64,000 nt of DNA from Hymenoscyphus infarciens (taxonomy: Eukaryota; Ascomycota; Leotiomycetes; Helotiales; Helotiaceae), in contig LLCB01000028.1 of NCBI GenBank assembly GCA_001414345.1, positions 248,001 through 312,000 on the forward strand, written 5' to 3'. Of this stretch, positions 23,259 through 35,921 are shown piece by piece. The notes below the pieces were generated by a model. That model did no database searches and was not told the DNA's origin. It saw only the letters and a list, made by a program, of their open reading frames with translations. Position 1 is the stretch's first letter, and each line of letters starts with the position of its first letter. Position numbers and translations under genes: made by a program.

Positions 23259-24300
23259 TCACGAACCCCCTTCCGCTGATCTATCCGAAACCATCCCAAT
23301 AACCTTTTCTAAATCCTCCACTTCTTGTTTCCCAATTTTCCGGCCCTCCCCTTGCCATTCGCCATCTCTAACTTCTCCCTGCTCGTCAAGCTCTAGACCT
23401 CTGACATTTTCAAGATGTTTCCTCGTCTCTTTCTCCACAAATTCCAGTCTTCCTCTTCTCCAACTCTTCTCCTCTTCACCGACCAGCCCCTCTTTCCCAT
23501 TCCCGTTCGTGAGTTCCTCGAGTCGTGGTTTGAGATTCGCGAGTAAGGCTTTTAGGGCAGGTAACTGCGAAAGCGCAAAAGAGGTGGTGGTAGTAACAGG
23601 CTTTGACACATCCCCCGTCAGTCCCCCCTTATTCTCTAGGAAAGCGAAAGTAGGATACTCCCCATCGGCGTCCCCCTCCGTCTTCTCCCGCGGTTTTCCA
23701 AGTAAGTTCCTCAAAGCCTTGATGGTAGCCTCATTCCTTTCTACCTCACTCTCCAACACCTTTCCCAACTTCTGCGTCTCCCTTAGCTTCCTCCTCTGCT
23801 GCGTCACACTCTCCACATCCGGCGCATCCTCCCCGTAACTAAAATTCAGCCCCTCGTAATGGTCTAACCGCACCCATGTCCGCACCTCCGCTGGTACACT
23901 CAAGATATTCCTTAACGAGTAGACTTCTAGTTTATCAAAATTCTTGTCGATTTTTGCTTCTAGCAGGGTTTCTAGTTGGTGCACGCCGTTTTCGATTTCA
24001 TGGTTCGCCTTTTCGCGGATTGGGGTCGTGGAGGAGGAAGGATCGGGATCTTTGGCAGAGGAGGGGGGTTTGCGGAATCCGATATCTGCGGGGTCGGCGG
24101 CTAGGAGACCTTTTTCTACGGCTTCGGTGGCGCGGAAGGCGAGGATGTTTATGCTGTTTATTATATCGTCGATTAGGGCCTGGGGATGTGGTTAGTTTCT
24201 ATGGGTAGAGTGGCAGGGTCGGAGTATAATTTCTTACAGCTGGTCGGTAAGTCAAGTGTTCTGTCAACAGGGTGACGTCTGAATTTGCGGGAGCGCTCAT
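23259..24300 (-). CDS. mis12: Kinetochore protein Mis12/Mtw1
   Basis: Exons 24300-24238 and 24179-23259, with a 58-bp intron (donor GTAAGA, acceptor CCCCAG), give 327 residues. The N-terminus MSAPANSDVTLLTEHLTYRP joins to ALIDDIINSINILAFRATEA, the family's most conserved block, followed by VEKGLLAADPADIGF. The middle (LETLLEAKIDKNFDKLEVY, then LRNIL) and a long coiled-coil-like C-terminal half with abundant Glu, Lys and Leu fit Mis12. The protein anchors the Mis12 (MIND) complex, linking centromeric chromatin to Ndc80 at the outer kinetochore in the nucleus. Length and layout are normal for filamentous ascomycetes. It lies about 650 bp upstream of vps3 on the same strand. Confidence 0.88.
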
Positions 24301-27300
24301 TGTTGTGTCTAAAGAGAGAGACCGAGGTTTGGAAGGGGAATTGAGTTTTGCGCCCAGCGAGATTTCGGGGTAGGGAGTAGCAGCCGAGTCGCAAATGGTG
24401 GTAGACGGTTGGCAAGCAAAGATTGCGATTTCAATAGTATGTAGTGATAGGCGCAATTATTGATGTTGATTTTTAGGTGTCAACAAGAGTATCGCGAGGG
24501 TGGATGTCAGACCCGCGAAGATTGACGCGCTTCACCCCGCAGTCCAGTTCTTGGCAGGTACCCGCTTCACCAGAAAAGTACGCTAGCAACACCAGACTAG
24601 AGAACCCAAAAGGGCAAAAAGAATTCATCTGTAATGCCTTTCTACTGTTTTTCAAAATGATGAAGGTTTTGGTGTTAAAAAAAAGTGCCCAAATATATTA
24701 AAAATCAGCAAAAACTCTACCCGCCATTTAAGGCAGGCTGAGAATACCCGGTATGTTAGATATTTTTATGGTGCTACTTGCGACGGATGGAACCTTCAAC
24801 CGACCAGGCCAAGCGAACAGACTCTGGATTTGTGATTGCAAGTGGTGTTACTTGTGATTATGAATATAATTTTGGAATTGTGGTTTTTAGTGGGGCTGGT
24901 GCTATTCGATTGTCTCCTACATCAACGCAAACACAAAAAATAAACAGTATCTTACGGAAAAAACCACAGCAAAAATTGGCAAAATAAATACACACGTTTA
25001 CTCTTTTTAGTCCTGTAAACTAAGAAAAATCATGCTTTCGCAGTACCTATTTTGCATGTGGCCATCTTTCCAACCACCGAGATAAACTCGACTTACAGGT
25101 CGGTCGGGTTGCCAGCGCTTCCCTAATTGTATCTTTGTAGAAATTCGCGCTAGTAAACCTTTTGTGGGACAAGAAATAGTACACCCCCCTTCTGGTATTG
25201 TCTGTCAGGTGCAAGGTTTGTTTGGCAGTGAAATGTCTGTGTGGTCTATAGACAATTAAGAGGGAGGGTACCACCTCTCTTCTGCAACACCAACAAAATA
25301 TCCAACCCCCTCACAACCCCAACATCCTCAAGCCTCAACGTCGCAATATGTTTACCGGCCGAAGGAACTGAGAAGGACTCACGACAGTTATAAAACAAAA
25401 AGCACTCCTCACTCCTCGATCTTGAAACACTCGGGTCTGGTCCTCTAAGATGTCAGCCGGCAGATATCCTCAGACACCTGACTGTCCCAGTCCTTTGGGT
25501 CTCTTATGATCGTCTTGTTTCTGATAATACGAGGTCGACCTTCGCCCTGTTTCAGGATACTAGTATGTAAGGGTGTCACCAGTATTGTGGTATGCAGGAA
25601 TTTATTCTACGCGACGACCTGGTTTGAGATGGACGCGATGGATCACACCAACAGGGGGATTTTTTGAGGTTCGGTTAGAGTCAAGACCTTTTTTAGGGCT
25701 GAGACCCAACTGGAAGGGGGTGCACGCTTTGGCCACAGTATGCACCTGGGTACTGTTGCTGCTTTCTTTCCTTTTCGGTCTTCTCGTTCGCCGTATCGCT
25801 GCTATTTCATTGATTGTAGGAACATCCAAAAATGGTCTAGTGGGTCGTCTTGCTTGCATTTATAAAGTTTTCGGTTTTTAGCATGGAGAGACGTAACTTC
25901 TTTACTCAACAGCGCTGTGTACGATGCCGAAAGCTAGACGAGTGAAGTCGCACACCCGCTTGAAAAAGCTCACATTCCCTATGGTTCATACAAATTTTCC
26001 AGCACATTTCATCCGCAGTGTGTGTAACCAGAAAGCTTCGAAATGTGTGTTCTAGTCAAATGGCAAGGCACCATAAAGTCGAGTCTAAACCACTACATTC
26101 AGATTGCTTTCATATCCTGTTCACCGTCGGACACTTTCCCTTGTTCGTTCCTCTTACCTACATGCTTTTATGCGAAGTGTCTCTAGTTTTGAAAATTTAC
26201 ACACCAGGAAACTCCCGTTACCCTAGTTCGAAGTTACAAAGCGTTCAGCAGATTGGCTAGTGGCTACATTGATTCTCGAGAAATCTTTGACCGAGGAGCT
26301 CCAACCTTGCATTAGTTCTCCGTTTGTAAAAGAAGTACCTTCCTTCTGGCATCGACACTCGATACCATTGCCTTCGATCCCAGACAACCTTTTTTGAAGG
26401 AAGTCCTCGAATAAAATATACGAAGCTACATATTTGTCTCAAATCACAAGTTACATAAATATCAGCGGAACCTGTCTTCAGGGGGGACTTCGGTACAGAA
26501 GAAAAGACCTCCGGAAGATTGGCACATTGGGAAGAGAACATGAGGCTAAAGACGCGCCGTTATTCTGTCTTCTAGGACTCAGGTAAGAAAGGTGCTTCAC
26601 ACTGAATGACAAGGTAAACTATCATTGTGTTTTCCACTTGGGTTTTCACTCAATATAGGTAGACTTCTTTTAGTGTCGTTTTTTAGTCCGCTGTTGATGA
26701 AAAAATAAGCTCCAGAATTACTTTCCTCGTTCGTGATCAACTTACCCTCACTACAGTACTTGTAGTCAGCCAGATATTTACTCTTTGGTGCTACTTGGTC
26801 CTCTCAATTTTCTTCCAGCTGATTGATCAATTGCTGGATTCAGGCAGGAGTATTCTCAACTCCTTGCGCAACATTCAGGAAAGAGTTCATGATTATATGA
26901 GTTTCGGCTATTTTCTGAGATTGATTGTTGTATACCTTTCTAACGGTTCTGCAAACCCCCTTGCTACGAATTGTTTGCTTGGAACTCACAGCGTCGCTTG
27001 GAAGTCCCAAGGCCTGAGATGCGTCTTCTGTTGCGTTGTCTATTCGCCACTTGCAACTTGTTTTTAGCTAATAGTCGGTTCGTCCTTCTCCTGGCGCTAG
27101 ATGAGTTTTTTGGTTCGTTCCAACGCCTCCTCCGTTTCTGTAATGTTGGGGAGTCTCATTTCAATTAAATTACTAGGAATTTCGTTCTACAAATAACTTC
27201 TTTCTAGGTAACGCAAAAAGTAATTCCGTACAAAATAGAATTCCTTCCACTGACCCCCTCATCTATCTCGCACACCTCGACTACACGAGTACAGTCAAAA

Positions 27301-28232
27301 CCACACGTCAAACTCCCCAAAATCCCACATCAATGACCAATCTTTGTAATCCCCAAAAATACACCCTCCCACCATCTCATCTCATAATCCCTCCTCGGAT
27401 TCCCAGCAACCGATCTCTCCACTCATCCATACCATACCCCCTAACCAAAGTACCGCACCTCTTTTCCTTCCACCCAACAGCAACCACAACAACCGAAGTT
27501 CAAATTCCCATTACCAAGTTTCAGCCTTACACATGAAATCGCAATACTCAATTGCCCCTGTTGTTTGATCCGGACGCCCCATCGTGCGATCACGGTCCCG
27601 GTCCCCCCAAGGAACACGTTTCAGGGAGTATGCAGGTCAGATAAGGTGAAGGCACCAAGAACCTGGTGAGCGAGTTTGTTAGCGAGGGGAACTCTGGGCT
27701 TGGCGTCAGCCGCAATACCTCGTTTCGTATGAATGGTCTAGATGTTCTGGATGGGTTTGTATTTTTATGATGTTTGCAGGGTTGGGGATTGATGATTTGG
27801 GGTGATGGTGTCTCCATCTATGTACTGTGTGTGATTTCGCGACCAGAAGGGAGGGTAAAAGGCAGATTAAAATGTGAGAAGGAAAAGACAAGAATCGATA
27901 GAGCATAACGATTTTGGGAAAATGTGTAATATTTTATTTATTATCGCTGTATATAAATTTCCAAATCAAACAGGCTGAACTAGCAGTCTCACACCCACCC
28001 AAAAAAACAGTTTATCACATAACTTTGTGTCTTCACGAACAAAGGTCCTTACTCCCATTAACGCCATGTCATATGCTGAGCGCCAGGGTATGTGAAAAGT
28101 CAAAAACGAAAACCAGCCATTACAGAATCAGAAATTGGAATTTATTTCATATCTGCTTTCCAGACTCGTAAAACCAATATCTATATCATCAATTAGTTAC
28201 TATGTCATGAGATGAGTTGAAATGAGAAGAAC
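24301..28232. other. 3.9-kb region without a supported gene
   Basis: Contains the mis12 promoter side and then mixed sequence. Open frames at 25573-25881, 26257-26541 and 26795-27067 have no motif, no convincing splice partners and low-complexity or Cys/Phe-rich translations. Base composition is ordinary rather than RIP-like, so undetected non-coding transcripts or a very divergent gene remain possible. Confidence 0.4.
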
Positions 28233-29048
28233 TTACTCGGCAGAATATTGAACCTCAAAAGCAGCAGGCATCCCCTCACACTCTGCAGGTGGGTTTCCAC
28301 CTGCAGTATTAACTCTATAAACCTCCTGTAAATCCCCCGTAGCTCCATCCCTCGTAGTCAACTTGAGCCAAGCAACAGCACCAAGACCCTTATTATCCTG
28401 CCCAACCGGCGCATCAGCAGGAGCTGACACAGAACTGTTCTTCTGACAAGGAGCGACGCCCAACTGCATAGCGCTGGTGTTCAAGTCGAAGAGGGGTGTG
28501 GTGGTGTTGCTGAAGTAATGTTGTCCGCTAATGGGGAGGTTGGAAGGTGTGAGGGACTTTTGGGAAGATGAGGTGAGGTTGAATTCTAATGCGACTTTCG
28601 GGAGGAGAGCGAGGAGGTCGGGGTAGGTTGAGGCTACGCAGCTTGCGTTGTAGAGGGTTGCTACGGCTCCGACTGCTACTGGGGCAGCGGTTGCGTTTGT
28701 TTGCGAGCAGGTGTAGTTTTGTGTTCCTCTACCGATTGCGACGTGCTTAAGAACCATACCGGCGCCTGGGAGTGGTAGAGGACTTGGGGCTGTGGCCAAT
28801 GTGTTAGTATACGAAAGAATGGAGAATTGTGGGGAGAGCTTACAAGCAACAGGTAGAGCAGCTTTTGACATGTCACACGTTGGAGCTTGCGCCATTTTTC
28901 CTCCCTCGCGAACTTTTGAAGCCAACATTCGGAAATATTCCCCAAGCACTTTCATCTCCTCAGGTCGCGCTGCCGAAGCAGGAACATATGTTGGAGCAGC
29001 CAGCGCCACCGCGCACAGCGCCGATGTTACCCAAATTTGGTAAAGCAT
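28233..29048 (-). CDS. Secreted DUF3455-family protein
   Basis: Exons 29048-28844 and 28789-28233 with a 54-bp intron (donor GTAAGC, acceptor CCACAG) give 253 residues. A signal peptide (MLYQIWVTSALCAVALA) is followed by CDMSKAALPVASPSPLP and the family block MVLKHVAIGRGTQNYTCS, with further conserved stretches (GQHYFS; VAWLKLTTRDGATGDLQEVY; RVNTAGG; ECEG). Cys residues and several N-x-S/T sites fit an exported protein. Family members are sometimes labelled malate-dehydrogenase-like by automatic pipelines, but no dehydrogenase motif is visible and the biochemical role is unknown. Without the splice an out-of-frame insert of about 18 residues would break the conserved block, so the intron is well supported. 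Confidence 0.85.
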   Translation of the reverse strand: MLYQIWVTSALCAVALAAPTYVPASAARPEEMKVLGEYFRMLASKVREGGKMAQAPTCDMSKAALPVACKLSPQFSILSYTNTLATAPSPLPLPGAGMVLKHVAIGRGTQNYTCSQTNATAAPVAVGAVATLYNASCVASTYPDLLALLPKVALEFNLTSSSQKSLTPSNLPISGQHYFSNTTTPLFDLNTSAMQLGVAPCQKNSSVSAPADAPVGQDNKGLGAVAWLKLTTRDGATGDLQEVYRVNTAGGNPPAECEGMPAAFEVQYSAE

Positions 29049-31359
29049 TGTGAAAGTTGAACTGAAGAAAGAGTTGAGAAATTATAATTAGGAATAGAAG
29101 GGAAGGCGGATGACGAAGAGAGAGGACGAAGAAGAAAGAAAGATCGCGGTTGAGAGAAGCACGAGCCAAAACAAATCGGGGTTGGGGTGGGAGATATATG
29201 TTGCTATAGATGAGGAGGAGGGATAGGTATTCGGATGAGAGGAGGAGGGGTGCACAGATGAAATGTTGGATGGATGAGAAACCCAACTTTTTTCCTATTG
29301 GGAAGGATGCCAAAGCGTCTTATACACTCGAGGTGTCTGGTCAAGGAAGGCCATGGTTTGTGTATGGGTGTGGGTGGCCGGCTTGGGTCGCGGGTCCTGG
29401 TCTAATCCTGTAACTGACGATGACTGTGTGGATCTCGTCGGCAAGAGATCATTCTTACAGGGAATTTAGGCAAGGCGGTACGGCGTGTGGGCGTGTACAG
29501 TTAGGGGAGAGAAGAAGAGCGGTCCGTACCAAAATATCCAGCGGCAAGCACACAGATCTAAATCCGGGAGGCGGTTGGGAAGCGAGGCCCCCTTTGGTAT
29601 CTGCAGATCCAGGGATAGGGGTAAAGGGGAAGTGCCGGGGGAAGACGAATGAAGTGGCTCGCGCGGGAACACCACCCCGCTTAAACTGCAATCAGCAGCC
29701 AGGTTCCCCTTCAAGCCCTGGAATCAGCAACTCCACCATTCTTATTCGCAGAAGCCAACACCACCCACCTTTGCCATACTCCGTACACAAATTCTCTGAC
29801 CAGCAACGTGTGGAATGTAGGGAGCTGCATACAAACTGCTCCATCAGTCTCCTGAAGTCTACTCGAGTACGAAAGCCTCTAATTCAAGGAAGAAACGTCA
29901 GTCAGGATCCGAGCACTTGAAGCAGATCAATTCAGGCTGATCCCCCGCCCGCAAACCTTCGACGATTGCCAAGGTGGTATGTTTCCCCAGGCCGGCCCAC
30001 CGCCCACGAGATGAGGACGGCTATTCTTCCATGTCAAAACCGTTGCAAAACAGAAGAATGGAGATGAATCTGACAGGCGTTCTCAAGACGGCCAGTAGGC
30101 AATCCGTTGGTATTTTCAATTTTCAACGGCGGGAGAGCACATTTAGATTCCCAACTGGATGGGAGGGTCGCGTAATACAGTAATACACCGTACCTCCTGT
30201 GCGCGCCGAAGTTTCGAATAGGGTGTACAACATACCAATCCAACACAGAAAAGAATGATTCATACTCGTCATGAGAACTCCTCGAGTCTTGAACGAAACA
30301 CCAAATGGTAAATCTGAAGCATTTGTTCAGGGCTTTACCGGTAACCCATAAACTTTTCAACGTTTGCAGTCCGAGTGCTCAACGTTTTCAGGCGCTGACC
30401 TCGTAAAACAAATGCCCGATGTTTATCTCGATTTCGTTATCGAGCCGTCTGACTGTGTCACTCGCACACACTCTGAAAATGTACATTTCGCGAAGCAAGA
30501 GTTGTCGATTACGCAAGTTCGACAGTTGCTTACATTGAAGAACCAACACCAATGGCAAAAAAGCAAGACAAAAAACAGTCGTACCAAAATGACAACTTAC
30601 CAGCGGGAAAAGTACCTCGCACTAGCGGCTGGTAAATTTTTTTGGCTATCATTTTGAAAATACTACAACAAAAACAATGCCCATTCCGAGACCCGGGTCC
30701 AACTCTGCCCAGATTTGCCTAGAACTATAGTCGCGCGACTGAATATATCAAAAAACGAAAAGCTTGTTCGAAAAAAAAATATATTGCCCCTCCATCTGAA
30801 CCATCTGAACCATCCGAACACAGGGTCATGGTTGGATACCACTCGTCCTCGGCAAAATAGATCTCCTCGGTGGCATCTCGTCTAGATCAATTAAGAGCGA
30901 TTAGCTTCTTTTCTTCAGCGGAAGGCGAAGAGTGGGCATCGCAACATCATTGGCCGACCAGCCCCCCGCGTGGTCTATTCATAGTGGCCGGCGCTTATAG
31001 CGGATCCAATGGTGGGAACAACATGCGGCTCTGCGGGGGGCAACCTTATTTAATTGCCTGCAAGTCATTTTGCACCATAAAGGACCCGTTCATGAATCTA
31101 ATCCAATCAGTTGATGAACAATCAAACGCCTCTCCCTTCCTCCAACCAACCAACCAAACAGTCTTGGAGGGTCAAGGAGGATACGTGTTTAAGCGCCAGG
31201 TTATGAGTACAGAAAACAGTACAAGAAAGACATGCTTGCTCCTCGCTGTCGTGGTACCATGCACAACATCGCCAAGCGGCGAGTATCATCAAATTGGTAA
31301 ATAGCCATCGACCCCCGCCCCTCTTTTTCCTTTAGTCGTCATCCACAACCACTGCAAAG
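29049..31359. other. Intergenic, 2.3 kb
   Basis: Upstream of the DUF3455 gene and downstream of coy1. Open frames 29420-29920 and 30870-31304 (plus) and short ones near 30034-30657 have no motif or plausible codon bias. A purine-rich leader precedes the DUF3455 start. No RNA gene seen. Confidence 0.45.
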
Positions 31360-33730
31360 CTAAACCCCTTTGCCGCTGAACCCCTCTTGGTGCCACTCAC
31401 TATCCTTCCCCTTCCCGGCCTCCCCCGCAACCTTGGCCGCCAGAGGTCCAGCGGCAGCAGCAGCAGTCCCAGCATGGTCTCCCGTCATAGTATAGTACAA
31501 GGAAAGAAAGACGAGGACATGCAAGGCCACGCAATATCCAGCAAACAAGTTCCGACTTGAACGCGTTGCTAGCACCATTCTCGTGATAGAAAAGACTACC
31601 CGTTCGGGTAAACTCATTCGCTTGTATGCTCGAGCAGATTCACGTCCTCGGAACGCCGCAAAAGGGGATATATTGGACTCATAGGCCGATCGGTATCGAT
31701 CCAGTGCTAACCCAGACGAAGTGGATGATGACATCTGAATTGTCGATGGGTTGGGGTTGCTAGCATACGATGATGCTGACGATGCCGTAGGTGCTCCGCG
31801 GTTATAGGTCGAGACATATCTCGTCTTTTCATAAAGATTCAAATTGTCTTTCTGCAAGGATGCAATTTCTTGCCGTAGAGATGATACTGTTCGGTGGATT
31901 TCCGAGAGTTCATTCTCAAGTTGCGTGTTCCTTTTCTTGAATCTATCGCGCTGCGCTGTGATCATGGGTAAGATACCTGATCCACCCCCAACAGGTTCAC
32001 CTGATCTCAAAGCTTCAAGGGACGTGGTGCCAAGGGATGCAGACCGAGGATCAAAGCCAGAAATGATCGACGAAGTTGGGGATATCCGTCCTTTACGCCC
32101 TCCCATCAAATTGGCAGATGATTGAGGATAACGACTTGCGTATGTTCCCGCAACAGAAGCCCCCGAGGGGTATGCATTGGCTGTTTCTTGTTGTACATTA
32201 GCAAGGTCGTTTTCCAATGTAGTGTTGAGATGTTGAGCTCTTTCGAGATCGCCATTGGTCCTCGAAAGATCCTCTTGCATCGACTGCAATCGACTTTGTA
32301 AGTCTTGGTGTGATACTCTTAGAATTGTGAGTTCGTCACTCAGTTTTTTGTTCCTAGCCAGCAAAAGCTGTTCTAGAGTGTCCCCCTTGGGTCGTCCAGA
32401 GGATCCATTCTCCAAATTTCCCTCCGCGGCATTTGTTGCCGATTCTGTTATATCTAGGTCATCGTCATCTCCTGTCGAGAACTCTATACTTTTGAGAACC
32501 TCGAGCTCCTGTTTGATATCCTCATAATCACTCCATTTTTGCACTTTGGATTTGAGAATATCCCTCTCATCTTTCAAAAGTGACGTTTCTCGTTCCAGAG
32601 CGCGCAGCTTGCTATCTAGCTCCCTTTTCTTGGCGTCTTTCTCGACTCGAGCCGCATCCACTTTCCTTAATAAAGAGGAGTTCTCAGAACGAAGTCGCAT
32701 GTATCCTGGGTCATCTTCTAGGTTCAAGGCGGGCGGGCTTGGGACTTGTGATGTTGATTGTGCGAGTTCAACCAAGAGCTGTTCGTTGCGTGCTTCCACT
32801 TCTGCCAATCGTACGCTCGTCCGTTCAAGGTCTGAGTTTACCATTTCCAGCTCAGCGCTTGTAACATGGCCACGCCCGGCATCATTATCATCCCCGTCTG
32901 CTTGCCCAAGTCGTTGTGTGACCTCATAGCTAGCCTTGATCTCATTGAGAAGCCTGTCCTGGTTTTCGACTTTGTCTTCCAAAAGTTTCTCCTTTGCTTC
33001 CCAATTGTCTTTCTTCTCTTCCAGAACTGCAGCCCATGATATCTCAACATCCTTGACTTTTGTCTCTAGCCCCTCTTCCAAAGTTCGGCGCGCAGACCTT
33101 TCTGTCTCTAGTCTGGCTTCGGTTTCCTCCAATTGTGACGTGAGCTTGCTGACGCCCTTCTGTAGATGTTCGTTTTCCCGAGTAACTTTGGGGAGGGTAT
33201 CTTCAGACAATAGGAGCGAGTCGACTGAGGCTTCGAGTAAAGGGTATGGATCTGGAGCTTCTGATAAGGAGGAGTAAACTTGGAGGAACGCGGAATTGGT
33301 TGATTTCGAGTGGTTCGTGAGCAGGTCGATAAAAGTTTGATAAGCTGTAATTGAATTGTGAGCGGAATTCCCCCAGTACTAAACCAGACAAGCCTACCTT
33401 TTAATAGCCCTTTAACCTCACCAAGCTTCGCCGCATCATCCAGTTTCCTGAAATCCTTTGTTTTCTGAGCTAGGTCTTTGCGCTGGACGGTGGAGTCTCG
33501 CTGGTATTGGACGATTTCTGATGCCGTGTTGTCCAAATTAGGTATCATGGAAGTCAAATCGATCGCTATAGAAGTTAGCATTACGTTTCCCACAAGGGGG
33601 AATTGCACCAACTCCGCCACGCCGATATAGCTTTCTGGAATTTGTTGTCGCCATCTTGCACTGATGTTTGGTGCTCATCGTTGGTTGTGTTGGCGGCCTC
33701 GGCCACGGCGGCATCTGCTAAAGTTGCCAT
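31360..33730 (-). CDS. coy1: CASP/Coy1 Golgi coiled-coil membrane protein
   Basis: Exons 33730-33613, 33565-33398 and 33344-31360 give 756 residues; the introns are 47 and 53 bp and phases match. The N-terminus contains KFQKAISAWRTIDLTSMIPN and SEIVQYQRDSTVQRKDLAQK, typical of CASP (the Golgi splice form related to CUX1). A long coiled coil follows. The conserved C-terminal block (DRYRSAYESNISPFAAFRGR; LPERVVFSITRMVL; SSRNLFAGYCVALHVLVFL) contains one transmembrane helix near residues 700-722. CASP/Coy1 is a tail-anchored golgin involved in intra-Golgi retrograde traffic. The start is supported by MATLADAAVAEAANTTNDE and the two phase-consistent introns. A Gly/Ala-rich luminal tail ends the protein. 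Confidence 0.88.
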
Positions 33731-34280
33731 TGTATTTGTCGCGCTAGGGTTGAATCATTAAAGAAGTTATAGTGTTGCCCGACTAGGTGAGCTACTGGCA
33801 GACATGCCAGACTTCCAAATTGGCGTGTTCAGTTGTTGCGACAGGAGTGTTTGTGGAGGGTACAGTACGCCTAACAGGTGTCTTCAGTCAGTAGCACGCG
33901 GCCTTGAATGCAGGGGAATCCACTAGCGCCGGCTCACCACCTGACAGGGTACTATAGGTACCTATTTTGCGCAGTGAAGCTAGAACAATAAATATCTTCT
34001 ATATATTTGGAATAATTACCATTTGGATATCATTATTTTCTAAACCATTCAGAAAATAGAAAACCGCCACGTACAAGTACGAACTGCTTCAAAAAGTGAG
34101 TATTCAAATCCTGTTTTTCATACCAAAAGTGCTACACGGTGGGTCCTGGCTTTTGTATTTCTTCCATTGATCTTTTTAGATATTAAGAAGTCCGCGCTCC
34201 AATCTTGAAAGGGTATCATTAGGACCAGTAAGTAAATTTTTCAACATCAAGTTCTTAGACTCAATTTTTATACCCGAACC
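33731..34280. other. Intergenic, coy1 upstream region
   Basis: Between the coy1 start and the 3' end of the ELYS-like gene on the same strand. I see no gene or repeat. Confidence 0.5.
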
Positions 34281-35371
34281 CTAGCTTCCAATGTCCAGTC
34301 GAGGGCCCAGTCCATACTCAACACCAGTGTGAAGTGTGTTCCAGTTCAATCCATTGATCGTCCGAACATTGGTCGTTTTCACATCCAGAGATTCTTCAAA
34401 TTTTCCAGTTGCAATACGCCGAACTATCACAATATCCTTTGCCTTCTTGAGTCCATGTCCCTCCCCCCGTAGGAGATATTCCTCGAACCAGGATTCCTCT
34501 TCTTTGGTAAATGGAAGGTTGATAAGTTCAATTCCTCGGTCCGCGATCGTTTCTGGTGTTGAGTGTTGTAGAACGAGGCCGATGAGCATTTCGAAAGTAT
34601 GACGTTGGGTGTGTTCTGGCTGCCCACGTGAAAAGTAGAATGCTTCTGTGACGCTTGTTCGGCCGATGGCTGCAATTAGGTGTTCCATGGCGTTTTGGGT
34701 TCTCAGTACGGGTTGAAGGCTGTGGTAGTAGGCTAGTGCCAGCGTGAAGTCTACTGTCCCATTCGTTCTTGAACATTCGATACCGTACTTGACGAGGTTT
34801 TCTAAAGTATGTTCGGTGTATTCTGGTGTGACGGATGGGTGCGTAAGATATTCTAAAGCTTCCTGTATTGTTCGTCAATTCCAATTCGTTATTCTTGTTG
34901 ACGGAATACATGCGGACCTCAAACTCTCGTTGATCAAAATGTAACAACCCTTTCATAGTGATCTGGTATTTCTTGGGGAGAAAAGCCTTCTTTTCAAATG
35001 TAGTAGAGAATACCCTCCCACCTGTGGGCGCATCGAAGTGAAGGATAATGTAGTATAGGACCGATACTTTGGCTTGGTCTGGAAACGAGGAATTGATGAT
35101 CACTTTATGCAGTGCCCGTAGTTCATTGTTGTCTTTGGGAGGATAGTATTTTGCAGCTAGAATAAATCAGTACGCGTCTTGATCATACTCATGTTCTCCA
35201 AAGGTTCTACTGACGTCTCCTGATTCCCCCGTCCTTCAGAACACTGTCGATCAATAAACCCTCCAAGAGCTTCCTGTTCGCAACGATGGTATCGCAGAGT
35301 GCGGCATCGTAATATGCCTCTTGATCAAAGGAGAAGACCTCGTCAAAATTCGAAAAGTCGAACATCGGCAT
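34281..35371 (-). CDS. ELYS-like nuclear pore complex assembly protein
   Basis: Exons 35371-35215, 35156-34918 and 34862-34281 give 325 residues; introns are 58 and 55 bp with matching phase (donors GTCAGT and GTCCGC). The protein begins MPMFDFSNFDEVFSFDQEAY. It continues with features of the fungal ELYS-like domain: YYPPKDNNELRALHKVII, then SFPDQAKVSVLYYIILHFD, GLLHFDQREFEEALEYLTHP, a helical repeat region, and EEESWFEEYLLRGEGHGLKK. ELYS proteins recruit the Nup107-160 scaffold; small fungal forms keep only this alpha-solenoid part. It shares a 550-bp divergent promoter with smc4. The C-terminus has no AT-hook. Family assignment is from motif memory; the exact role in this organism is inferred. 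Confidence 0.8.
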
Positions 35372-35921
35372 GGTGGCAGCGGGGGGGGGTTGTAGTATTG
35401 AAATGCTGAAGCTCCAGTTTCTCAGGTATAGGTACCTTTCAAGCTCGGCATTCCGCTTATCGGTCGGGACCTTATCTCAAAGGTGGTTGGCGATGGCAAT
35501 AAAAGCGGTATTTTATACGTTACGTGCTATTGCTTTCAATTTTTCTAATTGAACAATGGTATTCACCTAGATACTTGAAATAAATAAAACTAATTATCCT
35601 ATGTTATCTGCGTTACGAGTTTCATTCTAATTCAAAGTTAGAACAGCCAAAACAAGAGCATTGAGGAGCAATGCCGCTTTTACGAGCGCGAGCGCGGGTT
35701 ATGGGTTATTTACAATCTGATGCGTCTTGTTTACTTTCCCCCCACAACGACAACACCCGACAACCTTTCCATACCCGGGACTTCCAGCAATTGCTCGACG
35801 CGTATTGCAATCGCATGCATACCTTCAAGCCTGAACTAACTTAATCGACACCCATTCCAGAAAACTACGCCAGCCGACGACGCGTTGACACCAATACTGA
35901 GATCATCTTGGTATTTTGAAA
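35372..35921. promoter_or_regulatory. Divergent promoter ELYS-like / smc4 with two MCB sites
   Basis: A 550-bp region between divergent starts. Two ACGCGT hexamers lie at 35798-35803 and 35880-35885, 119 and 37 bp before the smc4 ATG. ACGCGT is the Mlu I cell-cycle box bound by MBF-type factors in yeasts. A CTAAC followed by CCATTCCAG near 35836-35860 could be the end of a 5'-UTR intron. Regulation is inferred. Confidence 0.45.

Noticed and set aside
29420..29920. 166-codon plus-strand open frame
   Set aside because: The translation shows no motif or hydrophobic pattern and overlaps opposite-strand frames of similar quality.
30870..31304. 144-codon plus-strand open frame
   Set aside because: No recognisable domain or signal peptide; composition looks random.
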